Shown here piece by piece: positions 33,865-42,338 of a DNA stretch of 64,000 nucleotides. Both the position numbers and the translations under genes were made by a program. The stretch spans positions 1,116,001-1,180,000 of the forward strand of contig NZ_BNAU01000001.1 in NCBI RefSeq assembly GCF_014653945.1. Reading direction: 5' to 3'. The stretch comes from Amycolatopsis deserti (GTDB lineage: Bacteria; Actinomycetota; Actinomycetes; Mycobacteriales; Pseudonocardiaceae). A model generated the notes under the pieces. The model had not been told where the DNA came from, made no database searches, and was given only the letters and a program-made list of their open reading frames with translations. Every line of letters begins with the position of its first letter. The stretch's first letter is position 1.

Positions 33865-33893
33865 TTTTCAGCGCTGGACGGAAGGGGGACGAC

Positions 33894-34808
33894 GTGGCGG
33901 ACAGGCGGCTGGAGATCGACGGCCTGACGAAGCGGTACGGGCAACGACAGGCGTTGTCGGACATGACGTTCGACGTGCGCGCCGGTGAGCTGTTCGGGTT
34001 CGTGGGCAGCAACGGCGCGGGCAAGACCACGACGATGCGGATCGTGCTGGGGGTTCTGGCGGCCGACGCGGGCCAGGTGCGCTGGGACGGCGCGCCGGTG
34101 AGCTTGGAGACGCGGCGGCACATCGGTTACATGCCCGAGGAACGCGGCCTCTACCCGAAGATGAAGGTCGGTGAGCAGCTGGTCTACCTGGCGCGGCTGC
34201 ACGGGATGCCGGCCGCGGCGGCGCGCCGGTCGGTGGAGACCTGGACCGAGCGGCTGGGGGTGGCCGCGCGCCGCGACGACGAGGTGCAAAAGCTCAGCCT
34301 GGGCAACCAGCAGCGTGTCCAGCTGGCCGCGGCGCTGGTGCACGACCCGGCGATCCTGGTGCTCGACGAGCCGTTCTCCGGGCTGGACCCGGTCGCGGTC
34401 GACGTGATGAGCCAGGTGCTGCGGGAGAAGGCCGCCGAGGGCGTGCCGGTGGTGTTCTCCAGCCACCAGCTGGACCTGGTCGAGCGGTTGTGCGACCGGA
34501 TCGGCATCGTGCGGGACGGCCGGATGGTCGCCTGCGGCAGGGTGGCCGAGCTGCAGGCCGGTTCGGTGGTGCGACTGCTGGTCGAGGCGCCCGCCGCGCC
34601 GCCCGGCTGGGCCGACGGGCTGCCCGGGGTGACGGTGCTGGGCCAGGCGGACGGCCGCACCGAGCTGGAGCTGGCCGACGGCGCCGACGACCAGGCCGTG
34701 CTGCGTGCGGCGCTGGCGAGCGGGCCGGTGCACGAGTTCGCGCGGCGGCGGCAGTCGCTGACCGAGCTGTTCCGGCACGTCGTCACGACCGAGGAGGTGG
34801 CGGCGTGA
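33894..34808 (+). CDS. ABC transporter ATP-binding protein (NatA-like)
   Basis: A 304-residue ABC ATPase. Walker A is GSNGAGKTTT (~40), the signature LSLGNQQRVQLAAAL and the Walker B LVLDEPFSGLDP. A DUF4162-like C-terminal domain (~215-300) is typical of ATPases working with ABC-2 exporters. GTG 33894 has GAAGGGGGA before it. It overlaps the permease gene as GTGA, so the two are coupled. The cargo may be Na+, a drug or a lipid; nothing fixes it. Confidence 0.93.
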   Translation: MADRRLEIDGLTKRYGQRQALSDMTFDVRAGELFGFVGSNGAGKTTTMRIVLGVLAADAGQVRWDGAPVSLETRRHIGYMPEERGLYPKMKVGEQLVYLARLHGMPAAAARRSVETWTERLGVAARRDDEVQKLSLGNQQRVQLAAALVHDPAILVLDEPFSGLDPVAVDVMSQVLREKAAEGVPVVFSSHQLDLVERLCDRIGIVRDGRMVACGRVAELQAGSVVRLLVEAPAAPPGWADGLPGVTVLGQADGRTELELADGADDQAVLRAALASGPVHEFARRRQSLTELFRHVVTTEEVAA

Positions 34809-35998
34809 ACCAGGGTGGCTGGGCGGGTGTCTCGCTCATCGCGTCGCGGGAGATCGGCATCCGGTTGCGGTCGAAGGCCTACCGGCTGAGCACGCTGGCG
34901 CTGCTGGTGGTGATCGTCGGGTTCACCGTGGTGATGAAGCTGATCGGCGGTGGCGGCGCGGACGCCACGGTCGGCGTGACCGGGCCGACCGCGTCGCTGG
35001 CCGCGCCGCTGCAGGCCGCCGGGCAGGCGGTCGGCGAGTCCGTCGAGGTGCGCACGGTGCCCGACGAGACCGCGGGCCGCACCCAGGTCGGCGACGGCGA
35101 CCTGGACGCGCTGCTGGTCGGCGACGGCTCGCGCGTGCAGGTCGTGGTGAAGAAGGACCTCGATGGCAACCTGCGCACCGCGTTGAACGTGCTGGCCGGG
35201 CAGCTGGCGCTCAACCAGCAGATCACCAGCCTGGGCGGCGATCCGGCGCGGGTGAACGCGGCGGTCGCCGGCGCCGGGGTGGACGTGCGGCCGATGGAAC
35301 AGCCCTACCCCTACAACGGGCAGCAACTGGTGCTGGGGATCGTCGCCGGGGTGCTCATTTACCTGTCGCTGCTGCTCAACGGGCAGTCGGTGGCGCAGGG
35401 CGTGGTCGAGGAGAAGACCAGCCGGGTCGTCGAACTGCTGCTGGCGACGGTGCGGCCGTGGCAGCTGATGACCGGCAAGGTGCTGGGCATCGGCGCGGTC
35501 GGGCTGATCCAGATGGTCGTGATCGGCGTGGTGGGGATCGTGGCGGGGCTGGCGACCGGGGTGCTGACGATCTCGGTGTCGGCCGCGGCGGGCACCGTGG
35601 TGTGGCTGATCGTGTGGTACCTGCTCGGGTTCCTGATGTACTCGATCGTGTTCGCCGGGCTGGGCGCGCTGGTGTCGCGGCAGGAGGACGTGGGCGGCGC
35701 GATCACGCCGGCGCTGTTCTTCGTCATCGCCGGGTACGTCGTGGGGATCTCGGTGCTGCCCGGCGATCCGGGCAGCGGGCTGGTCGCGGCGCTGTCGGTG
35801 ATCCCGGTGTTCGCGCCGACGCTGATGCCGATGCGCCTGGCGATGGGCGGGGTGGCGCCGTGGGAGGCGATCCTGTCGGTCGGGCTGGTCGTGGCGCTGA
35901 TCCCGGCGCTGGTGTGGCTGTCGGCGCGGATCTACCGCAACGCGGTGCTGCGCACCGGCGCGAAGGTCGGTTTCCGGGAGGCGCTGCGCGCGGCGTAG
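34805..35998 (+). CDS. ABC-2 family permease (NatB-like)
   Basis: A 397-residue permease. One membrane helix near the N-terminus (LSTLALLVVIVGFTVVMKL), a ~130-residue extracytoplasmic domain, then five or six helices from ~180 to 380 (QLVLGIVAGVLIYLSLLLNG, GLIQMVVIGVVGIVAGLATG and others) with the ABC-2 motif EEKTSRVVELLLATVRPWQL. It pairs with the coupled ATPase as an exporter. A strong hairpin terminator follows at 36053. Confidence 0.92.
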   Translation: MNQGGWAGVSLIASREIGIRLRSKAYRLSTLALLVVIVGFTVVMKLIGGGGADATVGVTGPTASLAAPLQAAGQAVGESVEVRTVPDETAGRTQVGDGDLDALLVGDGSRVQVVVKKDLDGNLRTALNVLAGQLALNQQITSLGGDPARVNAAVAGAGVDVRPMEQPYPYNGQQLVLGIVAGVLIYLSLLLNGQSVAQGVVEEKTSRVVELLLATVRPWQLMTGKVLGIGAVGLIQMVVIGVVGIVAGLATGVLTISVSAAAGTVVWLIVWYLLGFLMYSIVFAGLGALVSRQEDVGGAITPALFFVIAGYVVGISVLPGDPGSGLVAALSVIPVFAPTLMPMRLAMGGVAPWEAILSVGLVVALIPALVWLSARIYRNAVLRTGAKVGFREALRAA

Positions 35999-36052
35999 GA
36001 GCGCAAGAACGGAGAAGACCGGCGGGCCGCGGGGTTCTAGGGTCGGAAGTCA

Positions 36053-36080
36053 GCCGGCCCCGCCTGGGGGCGGGGCCGGC
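36053..36080 (+). terminator. Hairpin terminator after the ABC permease
   Basis: GCCGGCCCCGCC (36053-36064) and GGCGGGGCCGGC (36069-36080) form a perfect 12-bp stem with a 4-nt loop, followed by CTTCC. Confidence 0.75.
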
Positions 36081-36088
36081 CTTCCACC

Positions 36089-36640
36089 GAGCTGCCGGTG
36101 GTGGAGAAGGAACTCACGCGGCGGCGTGAGCTGGCGATGGTGGAGATCACCGAGCCCTCCACCTTCCAGGGGCCGGACGGGCCGGCGAGCCTGCTCGACG
36201 TGTTCGAGGGCCGTCCGCAGCTGGCGATCGGGCAGTTCATGTTCGCCCCGGAGTGGGACGAAGATCGAGGGTACTAGGCGAAGAAGGGCTGGCGCTGTCC
36301 CTGGTACTCCTCCTACGGCAACGATTTCAACCACGACTTCGGCGTCACGCTGGACGAGTCCTCGACCTACAACTACCGCACGAAGGACGAGCACGAGCGC
36401 GCCGGCACCGGCTACTACTTCGACGGCGAACCGCCGCTGGAGGCGCCGGGCACGAGTTTCTTCCTGCGGGTCGGTGACCGGGTGTTCCACACCTACTCCA
36501 CCTACGGGCGGGGCGCGGAGCAGCTCGGCGGCTCCTACTACGACCTGGATCTGACCGCCCTGGTGCGACACGAGCAGTGGGAGGAGCCGACCGGCCGCGC
36601 CGCCGCGGTGCGCACGGCGCGGCCCGACTTCTCCACCTAG
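36089..36640 (+). pseudogene. DUF899 (thioredoxin-like) pseudogene
   Basis: One plus-strand frame reads ELPVVEKELTRRRELAMVEI, PDGPASLLDVFEGRPQLAIG and QFMFAPEWDED, then an in-frame TAG at 36275. The same frame continues KKGWRCPWYSSYGNDFNHDF, TYNYRTKDE, GDRVFHTYSTYGRG and YYDLDLT. This is DUF899, but the central segment with the CxxC-type centre and the start are missing, and the stop sits at the deletion junction. It is a decayed gene between the ABC terminator and drrB. Confidence 0.87.
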
Positions 36641-37422
36641 CGGCTCAGCCGCTGGTAGCGGCGCACCGACAGCGGCAGGAACACCGCGATCAGCGCCACC
36701 GGCCACAGCACCGCCAGCAGCAGGGCGTGCTCGGCGAACCAGCCGCCGCTGTCCCACCCCGGGTTGCCGAACAGCTCCCGCACCGCGGCCGCCGTCGCCG
36801 AGAGCGGGTTGGCGTTGGCGACCGCGCCGAGCCAGCCGGGCATCGTGCCGGGTGAGACGAACACGTTGGACAGGAAACCCAGCGGCCACACCAGGATCTG
36901 CAGCGCGACCACGCTCTCCGGGCCCTTCGCGACCAGCCCGAGGTAGAGCCCCAGCCACAGGATCCCGAACCGCAGCAGCACCAGCAGCCCGAACGCGGCC
37001 AGCGCCGCCCCGAGGCCCTCGTGCCAGCGCCACCCGGTCAGCCACCCGAACCCGGCGAGCACCACCAGCCCGGCCACCGAGCTGAGCAGGTCGGCCACCG
37101 CGCGCCCGGCCACCGGCGCCGACGCCGCCATCGGCAGCGAGCGGAACCGGTCGGTGGAGCCGCGCGCCACGTCGGTGGCGATCGCGGTGTAGGTGGACTC
37201 GATGCCGAACACCATCGCCAGCGCGAACATGCCGGGCACCAGGAACTCGCGGTAGTCCCCCGGCGCGGCCATCGCGCCGCCGAACAGGTAGCCGAACATC
37301 ACCAGGGTCAGGACGGGGAACAGCAGCCCGACGATCACCGGCGCGGGCTGGCGCGCCCAGTGCGCCAGCTCCCGCCGGGTCATGGTCCAGCCGTCGGCGA
37401 TCGTCCACCGCAGGGTGGTCAT
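36637..37422 (-). CDS. ABC-2 family permease (DrrB-like drug exporter)
   Basis: A 261-residue permease with six hydrophobic helices and the DrrB family pattern: LAHWARQPAPVIVGLLFPVL, PGDYREFLVPGMFALAMVFG, GSTDRFRSLPMAASAPVAGR and a final LLAVLWPVALIAVFLPL. It pairs with the overlapping ATPase (ATGA junction) to export hydrophobic drugs such as anthracyclines. The gene is convergent with the DUF899 remnant. A TetR regulator lies beyond the ATPase. Confidence 0.92.
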   Translation of the reverse strand: MTTLRWTIADGWTMTRRELAHWARQPAPVIVGLLFPVLTLVMFGYLFGGAMAAPGDYREFLVPGMFALAMVFGIESTYTAIATDVARGSTDRFRSLPMAASAPVAGRAVADLLSSVAGLVVLAGFGWLTGWRWHEGLGAALAAFGLLVLLRFGILWLGLYLGLVAKGPESVVALQILVWPLGFLSNVFVSPGTMPGWLGAVANANPLSATAAAVRELFGNPGWDSGGWFAEHALLLAVLWPVALIAVFLPLSVRRYQRLSR

Positions 37423-38369
37423 GCCGGCACCTCCTCGCGTGCGGTCAGCTTCAGGAACACCTCGTCCAGCGTGGGGCGGCGCAGGGTGAGGTCGGCGATG
37501 CCGATCCCGGCCTCGTCGTAGGCGGCGGCCAGCCCGGTCAGGTCCCGCACCCGGTCGGCCACCGGCACGCTCAGACCGCCCTCGCCCAGGTCGGCCTGGT
37601 TCCCGGTGACCCGGACCGCCAGCGCGGCCGCGGCGGGCAGGTCGGCGGCGTCGCGCAGCACCACCTCGACCCGGTCACCGCCCAGCCGGGACTTCAGCTC
37701 CGCCGGGGTGCCCTCGTCGGCGATCCGGCCGCGGTCGAGCACGGCGATGCGCCCGGCGAGCTGGTCGGCCTCGTCCAGGTACTGCGTGGTGAGCAGGACC
37801 GTGGTGCCGTCGGCGACCAGTTCGCGCACCGCGGCCCACACCTCGCTGCGCCCGCGCGGGTCCAGGCCCGTGGTGGGCTCGTCGAGGAACAGCACCGCGG
37901 GCGAGCGCAGCAGCCCGGCGGCGAGGTCGAGCCGTCGCCGCATGCCGCCGGAGTACTGCTTCACCGGCTTCTCCCCCGCCTCGGCCAGGCCCATCCGGGT
38001 CAGCAGCTCGTCGGCCCGCTGCCGCGCCCGGCGCCCGCCGAGGTGGTAGAGCCGGCCGAACATCTCCAGGTTCTGCCGCCCGGACAGCACCTCGTCCACC
38101 GCGGCGTGCTGCCCGACCAGCCCGATCCGGTAGCGGACCTGCGCGGCCTGCCGGCGGGCGTCGAACCCGGCGACCAGGACCTTCCCGGCGTCCGGCCGCA
38201 GCAGCGTGGCCAGGATGCGCACGCACGTGGTCTTGCCTGCGCCATTGGGGCCGAGCAGGCCGAACACGGTCCCGGCCGGCACGGTCAGGTCCAGGTCGGC
38301 GAGCACGGTCTGGTCGCCGTAGCGTTTGCGCAGCCCCTTCGCCACGACGGCGTTTTCGGTGGTCAACAC
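37419..38369 (-). CDS. ABC transporter ATP-binding protein (DrrA-like)
   Basis: A 316-residue DrrA-type ATPase. Motifs are GPNGAGKTTCVRILATLLRP (Walker A region), VGQHAAVDEVLSGRQNL, YSGGMRRRLDLAAGLL and LFLDEPTTGLDPRGRSEVW. The C-terminal ~90 residues carry the LDEVFLKLT end of the family. It powers the DrrB-like permease. GTG 38369 has AAGGAGACG upstream. A TetR operator-like region lies immediately upstream. Confidence 0.93.
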   Translation of the reverse strand: MLTTENAVVAKGLRKRYGDQTVLADLDLTVPAGTVFGLLGPNGAGKTTCVRILATLLRPDAGKVLVAGFDARRQAAQVRYRIGLVGQHAAVDEVLSGRQNLEMFGRLYHLGGRRARQRADELLTRMGLAEAGEKPVKQYSGGMRRRLDLAAGLLRSPAVLFLDEPTTGLDPRGRSEVWAAVRELVADGTTVLLTTQYLDEADQLAGRIAVLDRGRIADEGTPAELKSRLGGDRVEVVLRDAADLPAAAALAVRVTGNQADLGEGGLSVPVADRVRDLTGLAAAYDEAGIGIADLTLRRPTLDEVFLKLTAREEVPA

Positions 38370-38382
38370 CCGTCTCCTTCAA

Positions 38383-38424
38383 CTCCGTATGCTGTACGGA
38401 CAAACTATCGTACACGGTACGGAG
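38383..38424. promoter_or_regulatory. TetR operator region between drrA-like and TetR genes
   Basis: CTCCGTA (38383-38389) and TACGGAG (38418-38424) bracket two inner inverted repeats: CCGTA-N5-TACGG (38385-38399) and CGTAC-ACG-GTACG (38409-38421), centres 23 bp apart. It fills the divergent region between the DrrA-like and TetR genes, as expected for two TetR dimers. Confidence 0.7.
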
Positions 38425-38451
38425 TTCGTTACCGGCAGAATGGGCCGCGAG

Positions 38452-39207
38452 ATGACCGAGTTCAGCGCGAGCGGCGATCCGAAACGCACCCTCGAGCTCC
38501 TGTGGGGTCTGCAGGAGCCGTCGTCGCGGGGACCGAAGGCCCGGTTCACCGTCGAGGACGTCACCCGGGTCGCGATCAAGCTCGCCGACGCCGCGGGCCT
38601 GGCGGCGCTGTCGATGCGCAAGGTCGCCGAGGAACTGGGCGCCGGCACCATGTCGCTCTACACCTACGTGCCGGGCAAGGCCGAGCTGCTGGACCTGATG
38701 GTCGACGCGGTCGTGGCCGAGACCGCCCGCCCGGACGACGTGCCCGGCGGCTGGCGGGGCCGGCTGGAGCAGATCGCGCGCGAGAACGCGGCGGTGTACC
38801 GGCGGCACCCGTGGCTGCTGCAGGTCGCCACGGGCCGTCCGCCGATGGGCCCGAACGTGATCGCCAAGTACGACTACGAGTTGCGCGCACTGGAGGGCAC
38901 CGGGCTCACCGACGTCGAGATGGACCAGGTGCTGGCGCTGGTGCTGGGGTTCGTGCACAGCGCGATGCGCGGGGTGATCGAGGCCGAGCAGGCGGCGCGG
39001 CGCAGCGGCCAGAACGACGTGCAGTGGTGGGAGTCCTACGCGCCACTGCTGGAGAGGATCTTCGACCCCGAGCGGTTCCCCGTGGCCGCCCGGGTCGGCT
39101 CCGCCGCCGGCGAGGCCTACCAGGCGCCGACCGATCCACACGCGTTCGAGTTCGGCCTGGCACGCATCCTGGACGGCGTCGAGGCGCTCATCACCTCGCG
39201 GCGGTGA
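38452..39207 (+). CDS. TetR-family regulator of the DrrAB-like exporter
   Basis: A 251-residue TetR with a C-terminal TetR_C_1-type domain. The HTH is at ~30-75 (VTRVAIKLADAAGLAALSMR, then VAEELGAGTMSLYTYVPGKA). The ligand domain follows with YRRHPWLLQVATGRPPMGPN and LVLGFVHSAMRGVIEAEQAA. I prefer ATG 38452 (MTEFSASGDP), a start seen in relatives; ATG 38440 is four codons upstream. It is divergent from the drug-exporter operon and probably represses it until a drug binds. Confidence 0.9.
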   Translation: MTEFSASGDPKRTLELLWGLQEPSSRGPKARFTVEDVTRVAIKLADAAGLAALSMRKVAEELGAGTMSLYTYVPGKAELLDLMVDAVVAETARPDDVPGGWRGRLEQIARENAAVYRRHPWLLQVATGRPPMGPNVIAKYDYELRALEGTGLTDVEMDQVLALVLGFVHSAMRGVIEAEQAARRSGQNDVQWWESYAPLLERIFDPERFPVAARVGSAAGEAYQAPTDPHAFEFGLARILDGVEALITSRR

Positions 39208-39210
39208 GCC

Positions 39211-40437
39211 TCAGAACGGGGTGCCGCACCACGGGGTGACCCGGGTGGCGAACAGGGTGTCGGCGTGCGGCAGCGCCGCCGGGTTGAGCACCTCGAGCCG
39301 TCCGGCGGCGGCGAGCGCGCTGGGCGGGCGGTCGCCGAGGTAGAGCATCGCCAGCGTCTCCGGGCCGGTGCGCAGGTCCGCGGCGCCGGTGGTGGCCTCG
39401 GCCCCGCCGGGGGTGATGCGGTAGCGGCCGGAGTTGGCGGGCAACTGCGGATCGGCCACCTCGACCACGACCGGCTCACCGGGCCCCCACTCGCGGGCGG
39501 CGAGCGCGGCCGGGACGTCGACCAGGCGCAGCCAGCTCTCGTCGTCCAGGCCGGTCACCGCGCAGGCGCGGGGGTCGGTGAGCATCGCCGCGAGCGGGTC
39601 GTCCAGCGGCCGCCCCGGGGCACGCACCTCGGAGACGAGGTCGACCCGCAGCAGGAACCGCCACAACCCGGCCACCGCCGCGGTGTCCGCGGCGTGCAAG
39701 TCGCCGACGGTGAGCGCCGCGCCGAGGTTCGGCTGGTCGAAGGTGCGCAGGTCTTCGGTGCGGTAGAGCACGAAGCCGTCGTCCCCGCGCGGTCCACTGT
39801 GGACGGCGACCTGGTGTTCGCCGATCAGGCGCTCCCGCGCGTAGGACCACCACACCTCGCGCCGCTCGATCATCCCCGCCCGGGACAGGCCCATCTCCGC
39901 GTACAGCCGGGGAACGAGCTCCTGCGCCTCGGCCGTGCCGAGCAGCCGCACCTCACCGCCGGACGGGGCGTCGGCGCGGAAGCTCGCCCCGGCGACGCGC
40001 AGGCTCTGGCCGCGGCTGGCGATCCCGTAGCCGAAACGGCCGTAGATGGTGGCCTCGCTGGCGTGCAGGACCGCCAGCACGTCGCCACGGCGGGCGCAGT
40101 CGGCCAGCTGGGCGGCCATCAGCGCGGTGAGGACGCCTCGGCGCGTGTGGTCGGCCCGCACGGCGACCCCGTCCACGGCCGCTGCGGGAAGCGCTTTCCC
40201 GCCCGGCACGGCGAGCCGCGTGGCGAACGAGCCCGTGACGCCGACCGGTTCCCCGCTGGCGAACGCGCCGAACCGGCGTTCGGCCGGGAAGGACCCCTCC
40301 CGGCGGGCCCAGTACTCGTCGGTCACGGTCCGGTGCAGGGCGCGGCCGAGCACCTCGAACGCCGCCCGCTCCTCCCCCGGCTCCAGGGGCCGGATCCGGT
40401 AGTCGCCGGAGGAGCCCCGCACCGTGATCGTCACCAT
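39211..40437 (-). CDS. Eis-like GNAT N-acetyltransferase (copy 1)
   Basis: A 408-residue Eis-family enzyme. The first GNAT domain has VDGVAVRADHTRRGVLTALM (acetyl-CoA loop) and ASEATIYGRFGYG with the Tyr at the general-acid position. A second GNAT-like domain and an SCP2-like C-terminal domain (LVDVPAALAAREW) follow. The chain ends WCGTPF, giving the C-terminal Phe carboxylate used as base in M. tuberculosis Eis. Eis enzymes acetylate amines, including aminoglycosides. AGGAG lies very close to ATG 40437, so the exact start is open. It is 8 bp after copy 2. Confidence 0.87.
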   Translation of the reverse strand: MVTITVRGSSGDYRIRPLEPGEERAAFEVLGRALHRTVTDEYWARREGSFPAERRFGAFASGEPVGVTGSFATRLAVPGGKALPAAAVDGVAVRADHTRRGVLTALMAAQLADCARRGDVLAVLHASEATIYGRFGYGIASRGQSLRVAGASFRADAPSGGEVRLLGTAEAQELVPRLYAEMGLSRAGMIERREVWWSYARERLIGEHQVAVHSGPRGDDGFVLYRTEDLRTFDQPNLGAALTVGDLHAADTAAVAGLWRFLLRVDLVSEVRAPGRPLDDPLAAMLTDPRACAVTGLDDESWLRLVDVPAALAAREWGPGEPVVVEVADPQLPANSGRYRITPGGAEATTGAADLRTGPETLAMLYLGDRPPSALAAAGRLEVLNPAALPHADTLFATRVTPWCGTPF

Positions 40438-40445
40438 CTCCTGTG

Positions 40446-41645
40446 TCAGAAGTGAGTACCACACCACGCCGGGACGGGCGTGGCGAACAACCGGTCCGCC
40501 CGCTCCACCGCGCCCGGGTCGGCCGGCTGGATGCGCCCGGCCGCGGCCAGCAGCGACGGCCGCCACGCGCCGAGGTAGACCATGGCCAGCGCGTCCACCC
40601 CGAGCCGCACGTCGGCCGTGGCGTCGGTGCGGCGGACACCCTCCGGCGACACCTCGTAGCGCCCGGAGTTGTCCTCCAGCACCGGGTCCACCACCTCCAG
40701 CACGACCGGCTCACCGGAGTACTCGCGCGCGCCGAGCGCGGTGGGCACGTCCACCAGTCGCAGCCACAGCTCGTCCCCGCCGCCGGTGTCCTTCACGGCG
40801 CGGAGGTCGGTGAACAGCAGCTCCACCGGCTCGTCCACCGGGCGCTCATCGGCGCGCAGCGTGTCGACGAGGTCGACGCCGAGCAGGTAGCGCCACAGCC
40901 CGTTGAACGCCTCGTCGGTCCCGGTCTGCAGGCTGAGGACCTCCAGCACGGCGGGGTCGTTCCAGTGCTTGCGTTCGACGGTGTAGATGGCGTAGCCGTC
41001 CGGGCCGTTCGTGCCGTGGTGCACGGCCGTCACGATCGGGCTGGTCGCTTCGCGGGCGTGCCGTTCCCAGCCGGGCCACCAGTACGGCGGGCGGGTCATC
41101 ATGCCGGGCCGGGTGTGCGGCAGGGACGCGTACAGCTCGGGCAGGCGCTCCAGCGCGGTGTCCAGCGACCACAGCTCGACCTGCCCGCCGCTGGGGACAT
41201 CGGGGCGCAGCACGGCGCGGCGCCGGTCGATCCGGTAGCTGCGGCTGCGCGTGGTGACGCCGTAGCCGAAGCGGTTGTAGATGACGCCTTCGCTGGCGCG
41301 CAGCGCGGCGAAGGGCAGTCCGCGGCCGGCGATGTCGGTGAGCTGGGCGCGCATGAGCTCGGTGAGGATCCCGCGGCGGGTCCGGTCGGGCCGGACGCCG
41401 ACGCCGGTGACCGCGGCGACCCCGGCGCGGGCGCCGCCGGGCAGGGTGATCTCGGCGTCGAACGAGCGGGCGGTGCCGATCAGCTCGGTGTCGAACGCGC
41501 CCAGGGTGCGGCCCGGCTGCAGCGCGCGTTCGGTGATCGGCCACGTCTCGTCGGTGGTGGGGACGGCGTGGAGGGTGGAGCGGAACAGGTCGGCGGCGGC
41601 GCGGTGCTCGTCGGGTCGCAACGTGCGCACGGTGTAGTCACTCAC
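40446..41645 (-). CDS. Eis-like GNAT N-acetyltransferase (copy 2)
   Basis: A 399-residue paralogue of the downstream gene with the same three-domain plan: GVRPDRTRRGILTELMRAQL, ASEGVIYNRFGYG, DELWLRLVDVPTALGAREY and the terminal WCGTHF. Shared signature segments suggest an old tandem duplication. It starts at GTG 41645 and lies 40 bp downstream of the DUF4333 gene on the same strand. The two copies may have different amine substrates. Confidence 0.87.
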   Translation of the reverse strand: MSDYTVRTLRPDEHRAAADLFRSTLHAVPTTDETWPITERALQPGRTLGAFDTELIGTARSFDAEITLPGGARAGVAAVTGVGVRPDRTRRGILTELMRAQLTDIAGRGLPFAALRASEGVIYNRFGYGVTTRSRSYRIDRRRAVLRPDVPSGGQVELWSLDTALERLPELYASLPHTRPGMMTRPPYWWPGWERHAREATSPIVTAVHHGTNGPDGYAIYTVERKHWNDPAVLEVLSLQTGTDEAFNGLWRYLLGVDLVDTLRADERPVDEPVELLFTDLRAVKDTGGGDELWLRLVDVPTALGAREYSGEPVVLEVVDPVLEDNSGRYEVSPEGVRRTDATADVRLGVDALAMVYLGAWRPSLLAAAGRIQPADPGAVERADRLFATPVPAWCGTHF

Positions 41646-41685
41646 GACGCGATCGTTCCCGACGGTGCGGCCGCGCGCCAGCCAA

Positions 41686-42273
41686 TTACCGGGGGTAGGC
41701 CACCTCGTAGTTGGCGGCGTCGTCCTTGATGGTCACGGTGACGGTCTTACCCTGGCCGTTGACCGTCGCGGCGCAGTCGAACGTGGCCCCGGACTTGACC
41801 TCCTGGTCGGCCGGGCACTGCACGTCGCCGACGTCGGTGAGCTGGTAGTTGCCGGTGAGGACCTGCTTGACGCCCTCCTGCACCGCGGTCTGGCTGAGCA
41901 CGGTGGTCTTGAGGAACCCGGGCGCCAGGAACGCGGTGACGCAGAACGCGGCCACCACCACGACCAGCGCGCCGAGCCCGATCAGCAGGCCCTTGCCGCC
42001 CTTCTTCGTCGGCGGCTGCTTCCCGTAGGCGCCCTGCGCCGGGTACTGCTGGGTGTACTGCGGCGGCGCCTGGCCCGGGAACTGCTGCCCGTACTGAGGC
42101 TGACCCGGCTGCGGGTAGCCGGGCGCCTGCCCGTACTGGGGTTGCTGCCCGTACGGAGGCTGACCGGGTTGGGGCTGACCGGGTTGGGGCTGACCGTATT
42201 GGGGCTGCTGGCCGTAGCCGGGCTGCTGGCTCCACTGCTGCTGGGGGTCGGTGCCGCCGTAGGGCGTGCTCAT
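41686..42273 (-). CDS. Membrane protein with Gln/Pro/Gly-rich repeats and DUF4333
   Basis: A 195-residue protein. Residues 1-~85 are low complexity, with repeated GQPQYGQ/PGQPQ units; a membrane helix follows (~95-117, LLIGLGALVVVVAAFCVTAF) and then an extracytoplasmic DUF4333 domain with a Cys pair (VQCPADQ, FDCAATV). It is positionally equivalent to Rv2091c, directly downstream of helY. The repeat tract could contact the cell wall or division proteins; that is speculative. ATG 42273. Confidence 0.83.
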   Translation of the reverse strand: MSTPYGGTDPQQQWSQQPGYGQQPQYGQPQPGQPQPGQPPYGQQPQYGQAPGYPQPGQPQYGQQFPGQAPPQYTQQYPAQGAYGKQPPTKKGGKGLLIGLGALVVVVAAFCVTAFLAPGFLKTTVLSQTAVQEGVKQVLTGNYQLTDVGDVQCPADQEVKSGATFDCAATVNGQGKTVTVTIKDDAANYEVAYPR

Positions 42274-42338
42274 GCTGCGTGCCTCCGCTGATCGTCCCTC
42301 GCTCAGCGCGATCCAACCACAACGCTGGGTGGGGCGCG

